DNA of 53,231 bases from Pseudomonadota bacterium (GCA_023389155.1 JAEWEV010000005.1:1-53231); one strand, 5' to 3'. Counted from the first letter of the stretch, positions 7,565-15,036 are shown. A program made the numbers and translations. Notes: a model not told the origin generated them from the letters alone.

Positions 7565-8098
7565 TTAGAGTGTTTCAACAATGTGATTGCTGTTTGTGTA
7601 AATACACAGATCACCCGCGATTTCCAGGGACTTCTTAACAATGGTCTCGGGGGGCAGTTCGGTATTTTGCAAAAGCGCCAGGGCCGCCGACTGCGCGTAT
7701 GCGCCACCAGAGCCGATGGCAGCAATGCCGTTTTCGGGTTCCAGTACGTCGCCGTTTCCGGTGAGAATGAGCGTGTGCTCGCTATCTGCCACAATAAGCA
7801 TGGCTTCCAGGCGGCGCAAGACGCGGTCGGTACGCCAGTCGCGCGTGAGTTCGACGGCCGCGCGCATCAGGTTGCCCTGGTGCTTCTCGAGCTTGGCCTC
7901 GAACCGTTCCTGAAGCGTAAACGCATCTGCCGTCGCACCTGCGAAGCCGGCAAGAATTTTGTCGTGGTATAAGCGGCGGATTTTGCGGGCAGTGCCTTTG
8001 ATGACAATATTGCCCAGAGTGACCTGACCATCGCCGCCTAGCGCGACCTGATTGCCGCGCCGGACGCAGACGATGGTAGTAGCGTGAAATTGTTCCAT
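7565..8098 (-). CDS. hslV: ATP-dependent protease peptidase subunit HslV (ClpQ)
   Basis: HslV is the threonine peptidase of the HslUV protease, related to the proteasome beta subunit. The 177-residue protein reads MEQFHATTIVCVRRG. The catalytic threonine corresponds to Thr7, so a six-residue propeptide (MEQFHA) must be removed, unlike E. coli where only Met is removed. The GDGQVTLG and GSGGAYAQSAALALL motifs are conserved. A good AGGAAGG ribosome site precedes the ATG. The gene is first in hslVU, and a near-consensus sigma-32 promoter lies just upstream at 8125-8153, which fits its heat-shock role. Confidence 0.98.
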   Translation of the reverse strand: MEQFHATTIVCVRRGNQVALGGDGQVTLGNIVIKGTARKIRRLYHDKILAGFAGATADAFTLQERFEAKLEKHQGNLMRAAVELTRDWRTDRVLRRLEAMLIVADSEHTLILTGNGDVLEPENGIAAIGSGGAYAQSAALALLQNTELPPETIVKKSLEIAGDLCIYTNSNHIVETL

Positions 8099-8124
8099 AG
8101 AGCCTTCCTGTTGTTTCCCTAGCT

Positions 8125-8153
8125 AGATAGGGGCGGAACAGGAAGATTTCAAG
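8125..8153 (-). promoter_or_regulatory. Sigma-32 (RpoH) heat-shock promoter of hslVU
   Basis: On the minus strand the -35 element CTTGAA (8153-8148) and the -10 element CCCCTATCT (8133-8125) are separated by 14 bases. The E. coli RpoH consensus is CTTGAA, 13-15 bases, CCCCATnT. Transcription would begin about 20 bases before the hslV ATG, leaving just room for its ribosome site. Confidence 0.8.
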
Positions 8154-8170
8154 GAACCGGCATCAATTAA

Positions 8171-8620
8171 TTAATCGCCGTACATTTTCTGGCGTTTTTC
8201 GCGCCGTTCCTGGGCTTCCAGCGACAGGGTGGCCGTAGGACGAGCGAGCAGGCGACGCAGACCGATAGGTTCACCGGTTTCTTCGCACCAGCCGTAGTCC
8301 CGTGATTCGATCAGGGCCAGGGACTGCTGCACTTTCTTGAGCAGCTTGCGCTCGCGGTCGCGGGTGCGCAATTCCAGGGCGTGTTCCTCTTCAATGGTAG
8401 CGCGGTCTGCGGGGTCGGGAACGAACTGCGTTTCACGCAGATTCTCGGTTGTTACCCCTGCATTGTTGATGATTTCATCTTCCAGGCGCTTTAACCGGTC
8501 ACGGAAAAACGCCAGTTGCTCATCGTTCATATAGTCAGATTCGGGCATGGCGAGCAGTTGCTCTTCGGTCAGAAGAGGGGCTTGCGTTGTTGCATCTGTT
8601 TTTTTAGCTGCCTTAGCCAT
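8171..8620 (-). CDS. dksA: DksA-type RNA polymerase-binding transcription factor, cysteine-poor
   Basis: DksA enters the RNA polymerase secondary channel and, with ppGpp, adjusts rRNA and amino-acid promoters. The 149-residue protein has the coiled-coil domain with the tip motif DPADRA (residues 69-74). It keeps the C-terminal zinc-finger fold region WCEETGEPIGLRRLLARPT. Only one of the four zinc cysteines remains: Cys112, then Thr115, Ser133 and Ala136. This is the zinc-independent pattern known from DksA2-type paralogues. I start at 8620 because GGAG sits upstream; a preceding ATG overlaps that site. A short inverted repeat (TTCAA-TTGAA, 8640-8654) lies upstream. It neighbours a zinc-related cobW gene on the same strand. 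Confidence 0.92.
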   Translation of the reverse strand: MAKAAKKTDATTQAPLLTEEQLLAMPESDYMNDEQLAFFRDRLKRLEDEIINNAGVTTENLRETQFVPDPADRATIEEEHALELRTRDRERKLLKKVQQSLALIESRDYGWCEETGEPIGLRRLLARPTATLSLEAQERREKRQKMYGD

Positions 8621-8720
8621 AAAACACTCCATATATCATTTCAATAATGTTGAACAAAGCGCAAAAGCGATGGGAACTGCGAAACACCGTTTCTACGCAA
8701 TATGATACTTTCAGTGCCCT

Positions 8721-9827
8721 TTATTTTTGCACTAGGCACTGGTTCAGCCCATTCAGGATTACATCCTTCGGCAGCTTGCGACCGATAAATACCATGGTGT
8801 TTGAAGGTTTTTCCTTCGCCCCCCACGGTTTGCCGGGCTCTGCACCCATCAGCATATGGACGCCCTGGAAAATCATGCGCTGACGCATGCCTTTCATGTA
8901 CAGAATCCCTTTGTAGCGATAGAGGTCCGGGCCAAACACCTGAACTACGCCGCTCAGGAACTCTTCAAGACGTTCCGGGACGAACGGTTTATCAGATTTG
9001 AAGACAAACGCGCCGATTTCGTCGTCATGATGCGCATGATGGTGGTCGTGATGATCGTGACCATGGTGGTCATGGTGATGATGATCGTCATGTCCGTGGT
9101 CGTGCCCATGTCCATGGTCATGATCGTGGGCCGCATCAGGATGCTCTTCCTTCAGAAATTCGGGATCGATGTCCAGTATCGTATTCAGGTTAAAGCCACT
9201 GACATCCAGCACTTTGTTGATGTCGATTTCACCAAAGTGAACCGGCATGATTTCGGCGCGCGGATTCATATGCACCAGGCGGTGCCGCAGCGCGCTGTAT
9301 TCTTCGTCGCTGACCAGATCCTTCTTGGAGATCAGGATTCGGTCGGCAAACCCTACCTGTTTTTGCGCTTCCGGCTGGGTGTCCAGCGTTTCCATGCCGT
9401 GCTTGGCGTCGACGACGGTAATGACCGCGTCCAGACGGTAAAAGGCGGCAACGCTGTCATCCATGAAGAATGTCTGGCAGACAGGACCAGGATTGGCCAC
9501 TCCGGTCGTTTCAATGACCACGCGCTCAAATTTGAGCTCGCCTTTCTGGTGGCGGTTTTTCAGGTCGGTCAGTGTATTGAGCAGGTCACCGCGAATGGTG
9601 CAGCATACGCAGCCATTGGACAGTTCGATAATCTGTTCATCGCTGTCCTGCACAAGAAGCTCGTTGTCGATGCTTTCGGGGCCGAATTCGTTTTCGAATA
9701 CGGCGATGCGGTTGCCGTGATATTCGGTCAGGATGCGTTTCAGGAGTGTGGTTTTACCTGCCCCCAGAAAGCCGGTAAGGACGGTGACGGGGATCATTTT
9801 ATCTGCTTGTGATTGCGTTTGTGTCAT
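8721..9827 (-). CDS. CobW/COG0523 family GTPase, probable zinc metallochaperone
   Basis: COG0523 proteins are G3E GTPases that hand metals to client proteins; many are induced in zinc starvation. The 368-residue protein has Walker A GFLGAGKT (residues 19-26), the metal-binding CVCC motif (73-76) within NGCVCCTIRGDL, and an SKKD base-recognition motif (167-170). A histidine-rich tract (about 234-267) has 21 His in 34 residues. The CobW C-terminal domain follows (about 272-368). Zur and znuCB lie just beyond it, which supports a zinc rather than a cobalt role; that is inference from context. No perfect Zur box is visible at its own promoter. Confidence 0.92.
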   Translation of the reverse strand: MTQTQSQADKMIPVTVLTGFLGAGKTTLLKRILTEYHGNRIAVFENEFGPESIDNELLVQDSDEQIIELSNGCVCCTIRGDLLNTLTDLKNRHQKGELKFERVVIETTGVANPGPVCQTFFMDDSVAAFYRLDAVITVVDAKHGMETLDTQPEAQKQVGFADRILISKKDLVSDEEYSALRHRLVHMNPRAEIMPVHFGEIDINKVLDVSGFNLNTILDIDPEFLKEEHPDAAHDHDHGHGHDHGHDDHHHHDHHGHDHHDHHHAHHDDEIGAFVFKSDKPFVPERLEEFLSGVVQVFGPDLYRYKGILYMKGMRQRMIFQGVHMLMGAEPGKPWGAKEKPSNTMVFIGRKLPKDVILNGLNQCLVQK

Positions 9828-9898
9828 AGCGTTTGAACGTCCTACCGACGACAGAAACCGGCCGGTTCAAAAAAGACGTTTCCAAAGTCAATCGCAGG

Positions 9899-9927
9899 AT
9901 TACATCATAGCTTTGCGAATGTGGCAA
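9899..9927 (-). promoter_or_regulatory. Predicted sigma-70 promoter of the cobW-family gene
   Basis: On the minus strand TTGCCA (9927-9922) and TGTAAT (9904-9899) are separated by 17 bases, each matching consensus at five of six positions. The start would lie about 65 bases before the ATG at 9827. Confidence 0.5.
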
Positions 9928-9991
9928 ACGTTAATCGTCCCCCGGCGAAAATAAACATGAATACTGGGGATAAACCCTAAGATATTGATTT

Positions 9992-10009
9992 GTGTAATGA
10001 AATTTACAC
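9992..10009. promoter_or_regulatory. Perfect inverted repeat between the cobW-like gene and zur
   Basis: GTGTAA and TTACAC are separated by six bases (TGAAAT), a typical layout for a dimeric repressor or activator site. It lies in the gene-free stretch 9828-10224, upstream of the cobW-family promoter. It does not match the usual Zur or Fur consensus. The same gap also holds two copies of GGTGACAGGTG (10131-10141 and 10159-10169), the second part of a small palindrome TGACAGGTGTCA. I see no convincing coding sequence in that gap. Confidence 0.35.
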
Positions 10010-10224
10010 TTTGCAGGGGCCTTGTGCCGCCGACACAAATTGGTGCATGGCCGCATGGCACAGTTGGCATGGCATCGGCTCAACGAGTGGCGGGCTACGC
10101 AGCGGCTGAATTGCCAGCAGGGGTCTGCCGGGTGACAGGTGGCGCTGGCAGAGTGCGAGGTGACAGGTGTCATCTGCTGCGCAGACACACCATGGCACTG
10201 CGTGCCGCCGCTAGTTGGAATGTT

Positions 10225-10797
10225 TTACGCTGGTTCGGCGGCGGTTTGCTGTTGCTTGCGACTGCAATCCTCGCAGATGGCGCGTAATTCGGTTTCGCTG
10301 GTCGTCTGGATAAAGCCTGCAGCCTGGATCATGTCGTGCAATTGATGGCTGATGAGGGGGGCGCTAAGTTCGGCAACTTTGCCGCACTGGGTGCAGACGA
10401 TCAGCAGATCGTGATGGTGGCCCGACACGTCCTGGCAGGCCGTCCAGGCGTTGACCGCATCAAGGCGGTGGATCAGCCCTTCTTCAACAAGAAAATCCAG
10501 CGCGCGGTATACGGTAGGTGGTTTTGCCTGCGGGTAGAGCTGTTTCATGGCTTCAAGCAGTTCGTAGGCTTTCAGGCTGCGACCGGCTTCCAGGAGCAGC
10601 GTCAGTACATGCTGGCGAATCGGCGTCAGGCGGGTTCCGCGCTTTTCACAATGGCGGATCGCTTCCAGCAGCTGATAAGCGACGGAATGCGGATGGGCTG
10701 TGTGGTGATGATGGCTGTGGTCCGGCGTTTCCGGATCTGCGGGCGTTCTGGAGGTCATTTGGCAGGCAGTTTCGGTGGAGGTGATAAGGCGAATCAT
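10225..10797 (-). CDS. zur: Fur-family regulator, probable zinc uptake regulator Zur
   Basis: Zur represses zinc import genes when zinc is plentiful. The protein has the Fur-family winged-helix DNA-binding domain (RGTRLTPIRQHVLTLLLEAG, then KPPTVYRALDFLVEEGLIHR). The metal-binding region GHHHDLLIVCTQCGKV follows, with a final CEDC pair forming the structural Cys4 zinc site. The N-terminus is His-rich (DHSHHHHTAHPH). The start is uncertain: I give the ATG at 10797, but the ATG at 10758 would give a more usual N-terminus and neither has a strong ribosome site. Assignment to Zur rather than Fur rests on the neighbouring znuCB and COG0523 genes and the Zur-like box at 10864-10882. Confidence 0.82.
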   Translation of the reverse strand: MIRLITSTETACQMTSRTPADPETPDHSHHHHTAHPHSVAYQLLEAIRHCEKRGTRLTPIRQHVLTLLLEAGRSLKAYELLEAMKQLYPQAKPPTVYRALDFLVEEGLIHRLDAVNAWTACQDVSGHHHDLLIVCTQCGKVAELSAPLISHQLHDMIQAAGFIQTTSETELRAICEDCSRKQQQTAAEPA

Positions 10798-10863
10798 ACC
10801 GCATCCAGGTATTCGGAGCCCCTTTGTCGCATTTTTGGGAAATCGGCGCGCGATTTTGTATAT

Positions 10864-10882
10864 AATGATATAACATATCATT
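10864..10882. promoter_or_regulatory. Zur-box-like palindrome in the zur/znu promoter region
   Basis: AATGATAT and ATATCATT form a perfect inverted repeat around AAC. This resembles the proteobacterial Zur operator, an AT-rich palindrome with a central TATA..TATA core. A perfect TATAAT (10861-10866, plus strand) overlaps its left edge, so a bound repressor would block a promoter reading towards znuCB. The palindrome also lies 66 bases upstream of the zur start codon on the other strand. No good -35 box is visible for the TATAAT. Confidence 0.6.
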
Positions 10883-10890
10883 TTAGGGTT

Positions 10891-10929
10891 TCGAGAGTTA
10901 GATCGTCGAGAGTTTGGTTTTCGAGAGTT
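10891..10929. repeat. Three 9-bp direct repeats at 15-bp spacing
   Basis: TCGAGAGTT occurs at 10891-10899, 10906-10914 and 10921-10929, exactly 15 bp apart, just downstream of the Zur-like box. The gap from here to 11125 also holds two copies of CAGGGCAGCAGCC (10989-11001, 11064-11076). I see no confident gene in 10883-11125. Confidence 0.7.
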
Positions 10930-11125
10930 TCGATTCCCATTCGGGATCTGAGTCAATGCCGGTCCGGCATGCTTCGGTATCCGGTCATCAGGGCAGCAGC
11001 CTGGCCCTGGCTTTGTTATCTGCCGGTGTTTTTTTCTGCGCGTTTTCTGACTGTTCAGCGCGCCAGGGCAGCAGCCGGATTATCCGCAGTCATTGATGAA
11101 GTCTTATTTATAAAGTCTGATAGCC

Positions 11126-11410
11126 ATGCAGAATATTTCGCTGTCCCCGGGTTTCAAGCGCGTCTGTCCTCCAGTGCAGGCCAGCCCCTTCGTCGCATCT
11201 ACCGGCGTCCTGTCGGCAGATAACGGGCGCAATACTTCGGCGCAGCGAGTATCAGCCACTGTCGGCGCCCCGGACAGCCTGGTCGATTCGCACCAAACGG
11301 TATTCCTGGCCTCTGTCTTTGGCAGGCTGGCGCCGGTGCTGGGGCTGCTGCTCACGTTGTGGGCGACAATCGCCTGGTCCATCGGCTGGCTGGGTGGCCT
11401 GGCGGGCTGA
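11126..11410 (+). CDS. Hypothetical 94-residue single-pass membrane protein upstream of znuC
   Basis: I do not recognise this frame. It has an unremarkable N-terminal two thirds and a C-terminal hydrophobic segment (LAPVLGLLLTLWATIAWSIG) that looks like one membrane helix. It ends 34 bases before znuC on the same strand, so it could be the first gene of the znu operon. No ribosome-binding site is visible before its ATG, and the composition is not strongly coding. It occupies the place where a znuA substrate-binding gene might be expected but has no similarity to ZnuA that I can see. It may be spurious. Confidence 0.3.
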   Translation: MQNISLSPGFKRVCPPVQASPFVASTGVLSADNGRNTSAQRVSATVGAPDSLVDSHQTVFLASVFGRLAPVLGLLLTLWATIAWSIGWLGGLAG

Positions 11411-11444
11411 TTGCCCGTCGTTTAGCCTCCCTTTTTCTGCACAC

Positions 11445-12215
11445 ATGTCCACCTATTCCGCGCCCACCGGTGCCCCTCAAACTGACACTGACGTTTCTGA
11501 CTCGCGGCGTCCGGTTATTCAGCTGGACGATGTGACGGTAGGCTGGAATGGGGTGCCGGCATTGACCGGTGTGACGGGGCGTTTCCAGGAAGGCTCCCTG
11601 ACGGCCATTCTGGGACCCAATGGCGCCGGCAAATCCACGCTACTCAAAACCGTGACGGGCCAGCTGACGCCGCGTGCCGGAAACGTGATTATTCACAAAC
11701 CGTTTACAGGCGGTATTTCGCTGTTGCCTCAAATCAGCGACATTGATCGCAGTTTTCCCATTACCACGTATGATCTTGTTTCCATGGGGGCCTGGCGCCG
11801 GGTGGGTGCCCTGAGGAGATACGACCGGGCTGAGAAACAGCGTATACGCGATGCCCTGGAAACTGTCGGCCTCACCGACAAGGCCCGGGATCTGATCTCT
11901 AATCTGTCGGGCGGACAAATGCAGCGCGCACTGTTTGCGCGGCTGATTGTCTGCGATGCTCCGGTGATGATTCTGGACGAGCCGTTTACGGCTGTGGATG
12001 AGGGAACCTGTAGTCTGCTGCTGCAGATTCTTCTGGGCTGGCATCGCGAAGGCCGGACCGTGCTGGTGGTACTGCACGACGCGCAGCTGGTGCGTCAGTA
12101 TTTTCCTCAAACGTTATTGCTGGCACGCCAGGTCGTGGCATGGGGAGACACCACCGCAGTCCTCACTGAGGCCAATCTTGATCGGGCGCGCTCACTGGCA
12201 CTGGGAGGTTTCTGA
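11445..12215 (+). CDS. znuC: Zinc/manganese ABC transporter, ATP-binding protein
   Basis: This is the ATPase of a ZnuABC-type metal importer. The 256-residue protein carries Walker A GPNGAGKS (57-64), a Q-loop region (LLPQISDIDR), the ABC signature LSGGQ, Walker B VMILDEP and the switch histidine in VLHD. The family-specific SFPITTYDLVSMG is typical of the metal-type (ZnuC/MntB) branch. The ATG at 11445 is chosen because earlier in-frame residues look non-coding; no strong ribosome site is seen. It overlaps znuB by one base (TGATG), so their translation is probably coupled. The cluster has no adjacent substrate-binding gene. Confidence 0.88.
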   Translation: MSTYSAPTGAPQTDTDVSDSRRPVIQLDDVTVGWNGVPALTGVTGRFQEGSLTAILGPNGAGKSTLLKTVTGQLTPRAGNVIIHKPFTGGISLLPQISDIDRSFPITTYDLVSMGAWRRVGALRRYDRAEKQRIRDALETVGLTDKARDLISNLSGGQMQRALFARLIVCDAPVMILDEPFTAVDEGTCSLLLQILLGWHREGRTVLVVLHDAQLVRQYFPQTLLLARQVVAWGDTTAVLTEANLDRARSLALGGF

Positions 12216-13072
12216 TGCTGGAAGCACTCAACGCCGCCTTGCTCGCGCCCTTTTCCGAATTCACTTTCATGAGTCGGGCGCTGTTCGGTTCTATTTTCGT
12301 CTCGCTGGCGGCAGGACCGCTAGGCGTTTTCCTGATTCTGCGGCGCATGAGCCTAATGGCCGATTCCATGTCCCATGCGATTTTACCTGGCGTCGCTATT
12401 GCCTTTTTGCTGGCGGGTGTATCCATGACGGCGATGCTGATCGGGGGGCTGGCCACGGGGCTGCTGGTGGCCGTGCTGGCGGGAATTGTGGCGCGTTCGA
12501 CCGGCCTGAAAGAAGACGCCAGTTTCGCCGCCTTTTATCTGATTTCGCTGGGTCTGGGCGTTCTGCTCATTTCCCTGAAGGGCTCCAACATGGACTTGCT
12601 GCATGTCCTTTTCGGGACCGTGCTGGGACTGGATGACCGTCATCTATTTTTTATCATGTGCGTATCCAGCGTTACGCTGGTGGCGCTGGCGCTGATGTAT
12701 CGGCCACTCGTCATAGAATGCCTGGACCCGGCCTTCCTGAAAATGGAAGGCGGCAGCGGATCGCTGGTGCACGGGGGATTTCTGGTTCTGCTGGTAGTGA
12801 ATCTGGTGGCAGGCTATCAGGTCATGGGCACGCTGCTGGTGGTGGGGATGATGATGTTGCCTGCCGCCGCCGCCCGTTTCTGGGGGCGCACCCTGGGCTG
12901 GCAGCTCGTGCTGGCCGTATCTGTGGGCGTGGTGTCATCCTATGCAGGGCTGGTGCTGTCGTATCATTTCAGTTTACCTGCGTCCAGCGCCATTATTCTG
13001 TCGGCAGGATTGCTGTATATCCTGTCTATGCTTTTTGGCAATCACCACGGCCTGCTGCGCCGACGTCGCTAG
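12215..13072 (+). CDS. znuB: Zinc/manganese ABC transporter, permease protein
   Basis: This is the inner-membrane channel of the importer. The 285-residue protein is hydrophobic throughout, with about eight predicted membrane segments. It has the family features RRMSLMADSMSHAILPGVAIAF near the N-terminus and LVVGMMMLPAAAARFW near the C-terminus, characteristic of ABC-3 metal permeases. An in-frame GGAGG lies eight bases before the ATG within the end of znuC. Binding-protein-dependent import would need a ZnuA encoded elsewhere. Confidence 0.9.
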   Translation: MLEALNAALLAPFSEFTFMSRALFGSIFVSLAAGPLGVFLILRRMSLMADSMSHAILPGVAIAFLLAGVSMTAMLIGGLATGLLVAVLAGIVARSTGLKEDASFAAFYLISLGLGVLLISLKGSNMDLLHVLFGTVLGLDDRHLFFIMCVSSVTLVALALMYRPLVIECLDPAFLKMEGGSGSLVHGGFLVLLVVNLVAGYQVMGTLLVVGMMMLPAAAARFWGRTLGWQLVLAVSVGVVSSYAGLVLSYHFSLPASSAIILSAGLLYILSMLFGNHHGLLRRRR

Positions 13073-13176
13073 CAGCAGCGTATCCCCGGGTATGGGGCGC
13101 CGTATATACGAGCAGAGTAACGCGGTTGCGGGCAGGGTAAAGCCACTGACGAAGCCTGGTCAGGGGTCAGGGCACA

Positions 13177-13290
13177 GTCTTCGATAAATAGTAGAGCATG
13201 GGCAGGACAACGTCTTCAATAAATAGCAAACCCCGGATTGGGGAAAATCTGCAATGAGAAGGTTACCCGCGATCGTTGCTAGTAACGATC
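13177..13290. repeat. Short direct repeat and hairpin between znuB and xerC
   Basis: GTCTTCGATAAATAG (13177-13191) recurs with one change at 13212-13226. Further on, GATCGTT (13271-13277) and AACGATC (13284-13290) form a seven-base stem. The genes on either side converge, so the hairpin may be a weak terminator, but it lacks a T tract. Confidence 0.45.
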
Positions 13291-13341
13291 TGACTCCGTT
13301 ATACCAAATAATCCCTGGCATCAGGGCGCGCGAACACGGCC

Positions 13342-14310
13342 TTATTTTTTCTTCTCGTCGTCGTCCATTTTTGCGCGGGGGTGCGCCTTGTCATAAGCCT
13401 CTGCCAGATGCTGGAAATCCAGTCGGGTATAGATTTGCGTCGTGGAAATATTGGCATGACCGAGCATTTCCTGAACGGCACGCAGATCCTGTGCAGACTG
13501 CAGCACATGGCTGGCAAAGCTGTGGCGCAGTACATGCGGATGGACCTGGGCGGGAACATCGCTACGCAAGCTGAGCTTTTTCAGCTGCAGCTGGACGACC
13601 CGATGGGAAATGCGTCGGCCACGGGCTCCAAGAAATACAGCGGCCTGATCGGTCACGGCACTGTCGGGCGGCAGCAGTTTGTGACGCACCTCCAGCCATT
13701 GCGCCAGCGCGCTGACGGCGCGGCGCCCCAGCGGGACACTGCGGGTTTTGCCTCCTTTGCCCGTGACTGATACCTCCGCTTCATCCAGATTTAACCAGCT
13801 TGCTGATTCGTACCCATCCTTGCGCGTATAACGGATATCCAGGCTGACCAGTTCTGCCAGCCGCAGTCCGCTGGAATAGAGCACTTCAAACATGGCCTGG
13901 TCGCGCAGGTCTGCCGGTTCGGTGCCGGTGGCGACCGTGGGGTGATCCAGCAGCGCCTGTGTCTGTTCAACGGAAAGGGCCTTGGGCAGCGAGCGGGGGA
14001 TTTTGGGTGTTTTGACATCCAGCGCGGGGTTGACCTTCACGCTGGTTTGAGGAATCCACCATTGATAGAAGCCTCGCCAGGCAGACAGGATACGGGCCAG
14101 GCTGCGTGGACGATAATCCTGGGCATGCAGGCGCGCAATGGCATGGCGGATTTGCGCGTTGCTTAGCGCCTCGGGCTGGGTATCCGGGTAGAAGCCCAGG
14201 AGCAGTGCCAGATCCCGTCGGTAAGCAGACAGGGTGTGGACGGCATAGCGCTGGTTTGTTTCCAGATAGCGCAGCCACTTTTCCATTGGTTCTGGCAGGA
14301 CGCGTGTCAT
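13342..14310 (-). CDS. xerC: Tyrosine recombinase XerC
   Basis: XerC, with XerD, resolves chromosome dimers at dif. The 322-residue protein has the N-terminal SAM-like DNA-binding domain (about 1-95) and the catalytic domain. Visible active-site residues are Arg in SSGLRLAELVSL, Lys in VTGKGGKTRSVPLG, His-x-x-Arg in HVLRHSFASH, His in LGHANISTTQIY, and the nucleophilic Tyr at the end of that motif. I use the ATG at 14310, with GGAA upstream, rather than a TTG four codons earlier. The tail is highly charged (DDDEKKK). It is last in lpxL-dapF-DUF484-xerC, and dapF-xerC linkage is common in proteobacteria. Confidence 0.95.
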   Translation of the reverse strand: MTRVLPEPMEKWLRYLETNQRYAVHTLSAYRRDLALLLGFYPDTQPEALSNAQIRHAIARLHAQDYRPRSLARILSAWRGFYQWWIPQTSVKVNPALDVKTPKIPRSLPKALSVEQTQALLDHPTVATGTEPADLRDQAMFEVLYSSGLRLAELVSLDIRYTRKDGYESASWLNLDEAEVSVTGKGGKTRSVPLGRRAVSALAQWLEVRHKLLPPDSAVTDQAAVFLGARGRRISHRVVQLQLKKLSLRSDVPAQVHPHVLRHSFASHVLQSAQDLRAVQEMLGHANISTTQIYTRLDFQHLAEAYDKAHPRAKMDDDEKKK

Positions 14311-14361
14311 GGTGTTTTCCAAAGTGCCGTACCGTACCTGTTGACACAGGATGGTGCGCTG

Positions 14362-15024
14362 TCAGCTTGCGGAATGCAGGCGGCTGAGGCAGGCGCTGGC
14401 GAGTTTGCCAAGAATCTCAAGAAACGTTGTGCCCATGTCCGGCTTGAAGTGTTCCGTGCCTTCCGCAGCAAAGACGAGCACGCCAATATTACGATTGTCA
14501 TGGACCAGCGGCACGATCGCGACCGAACCGGGTTTGCTGTCAAACCATTCGTGTGCAGGCAGGTAGCCTTCCTGGCCACAGTAAGGCTTTTGCAAACCCG
14601 AGACGTAGGCCTGCAGCATGTCGTCTGTGCTCTGGAAGCGTTCATCCTTGAGTGCGGGCAGGTTCCACAGCCGCAAGGATACTTCCAGCATGTCAAACTC
14701 CAGCCGCAACCCGTCTACCACGCGCTGAGGCAGACGCTGCGCATCGGGTTCGGCCAGCATGCGTGTACACCAGAGCGTGACATGATCACTGATGGCTTCA
14801 TTGGAATTGGCGTTGTGCAGCAGTTCGGAAAGTTTCCACTCCAGTTCCTTGTTGCGCGTGCGCAGGGTAAGGATTTGGCGTTCGCCCAGCGACAGGGTCT
14901 GGCGTGCATGCGGGTGAGGTACGGTCAGGGTGGCGAAAATCTCGGCGTGTTCGTCAAAGAACGCAGGATTGTCCTGCAGGAACTGGGCGACGGTTTCTGC
15001 TGTCAGTGTGGCAGCTTCAGACAT
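14362..15024 (-). CDS. DUF484 family protein (GAF-like fold)
   Basis: This 220-residue protein belongs to DUF484, found between dapF and xerC across proteobacteria. It starts with a short helical region (TAETVAQFLQDNPAFFDEHAEIFATL) and the conserved PH.....SLGERQ box. A coiled segment follows, then a GAF-like domain (about 90-215) ending in LEILGKLASACLSRL. Its molecular function is not established. It lies 12 bases downstream of dapF. Confidence 0.9.
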   Translation of the reverse strand: MSEAATLTAETVAQFLQDNPAFFDEHAEIFATLTVPHPHARQTLSLGERQILTLRTRNKELEWKLSELLHNANSNEAISDHVTLWCTRMLAEPDAQRLPQRVVDGLRLEFDMLEVSLRLWNLPALKDERFQSTDDMLQAYVSGLQKPYCGQEGYLPAHEWFDSKPGSVAIVPLVHDNRNIGVLVFAAEGTEHFKPDMGTTFLEILGKLASACLSRLHSAS

Positions 15025-15036
15025 GTATGCATTCCT

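Noticed and set aside
8954..9136. A minus-strand frame rich in Met/Thr/Ile inside the cobW-like gene
   Set aside because: It is a shifted reading of the His-rich tract (CAT/GAC repeats) and not a gene.
10914..11096. Short plus-strand frame with a signal-peptide-like stretch (SLALALLSAGVFFCAFS)
   Set aside because: It is short, starts with TTG and has no clear ribosome site. It could be a remnant but cannot be supported.
13342..14310. Tyrosine recombinase as a possible integrase of a mobile element
   Set aside because: Sequence, length and the dapF-DUF484 neighbourhood identify it as XerC. No attachment site or cargo genes are present.
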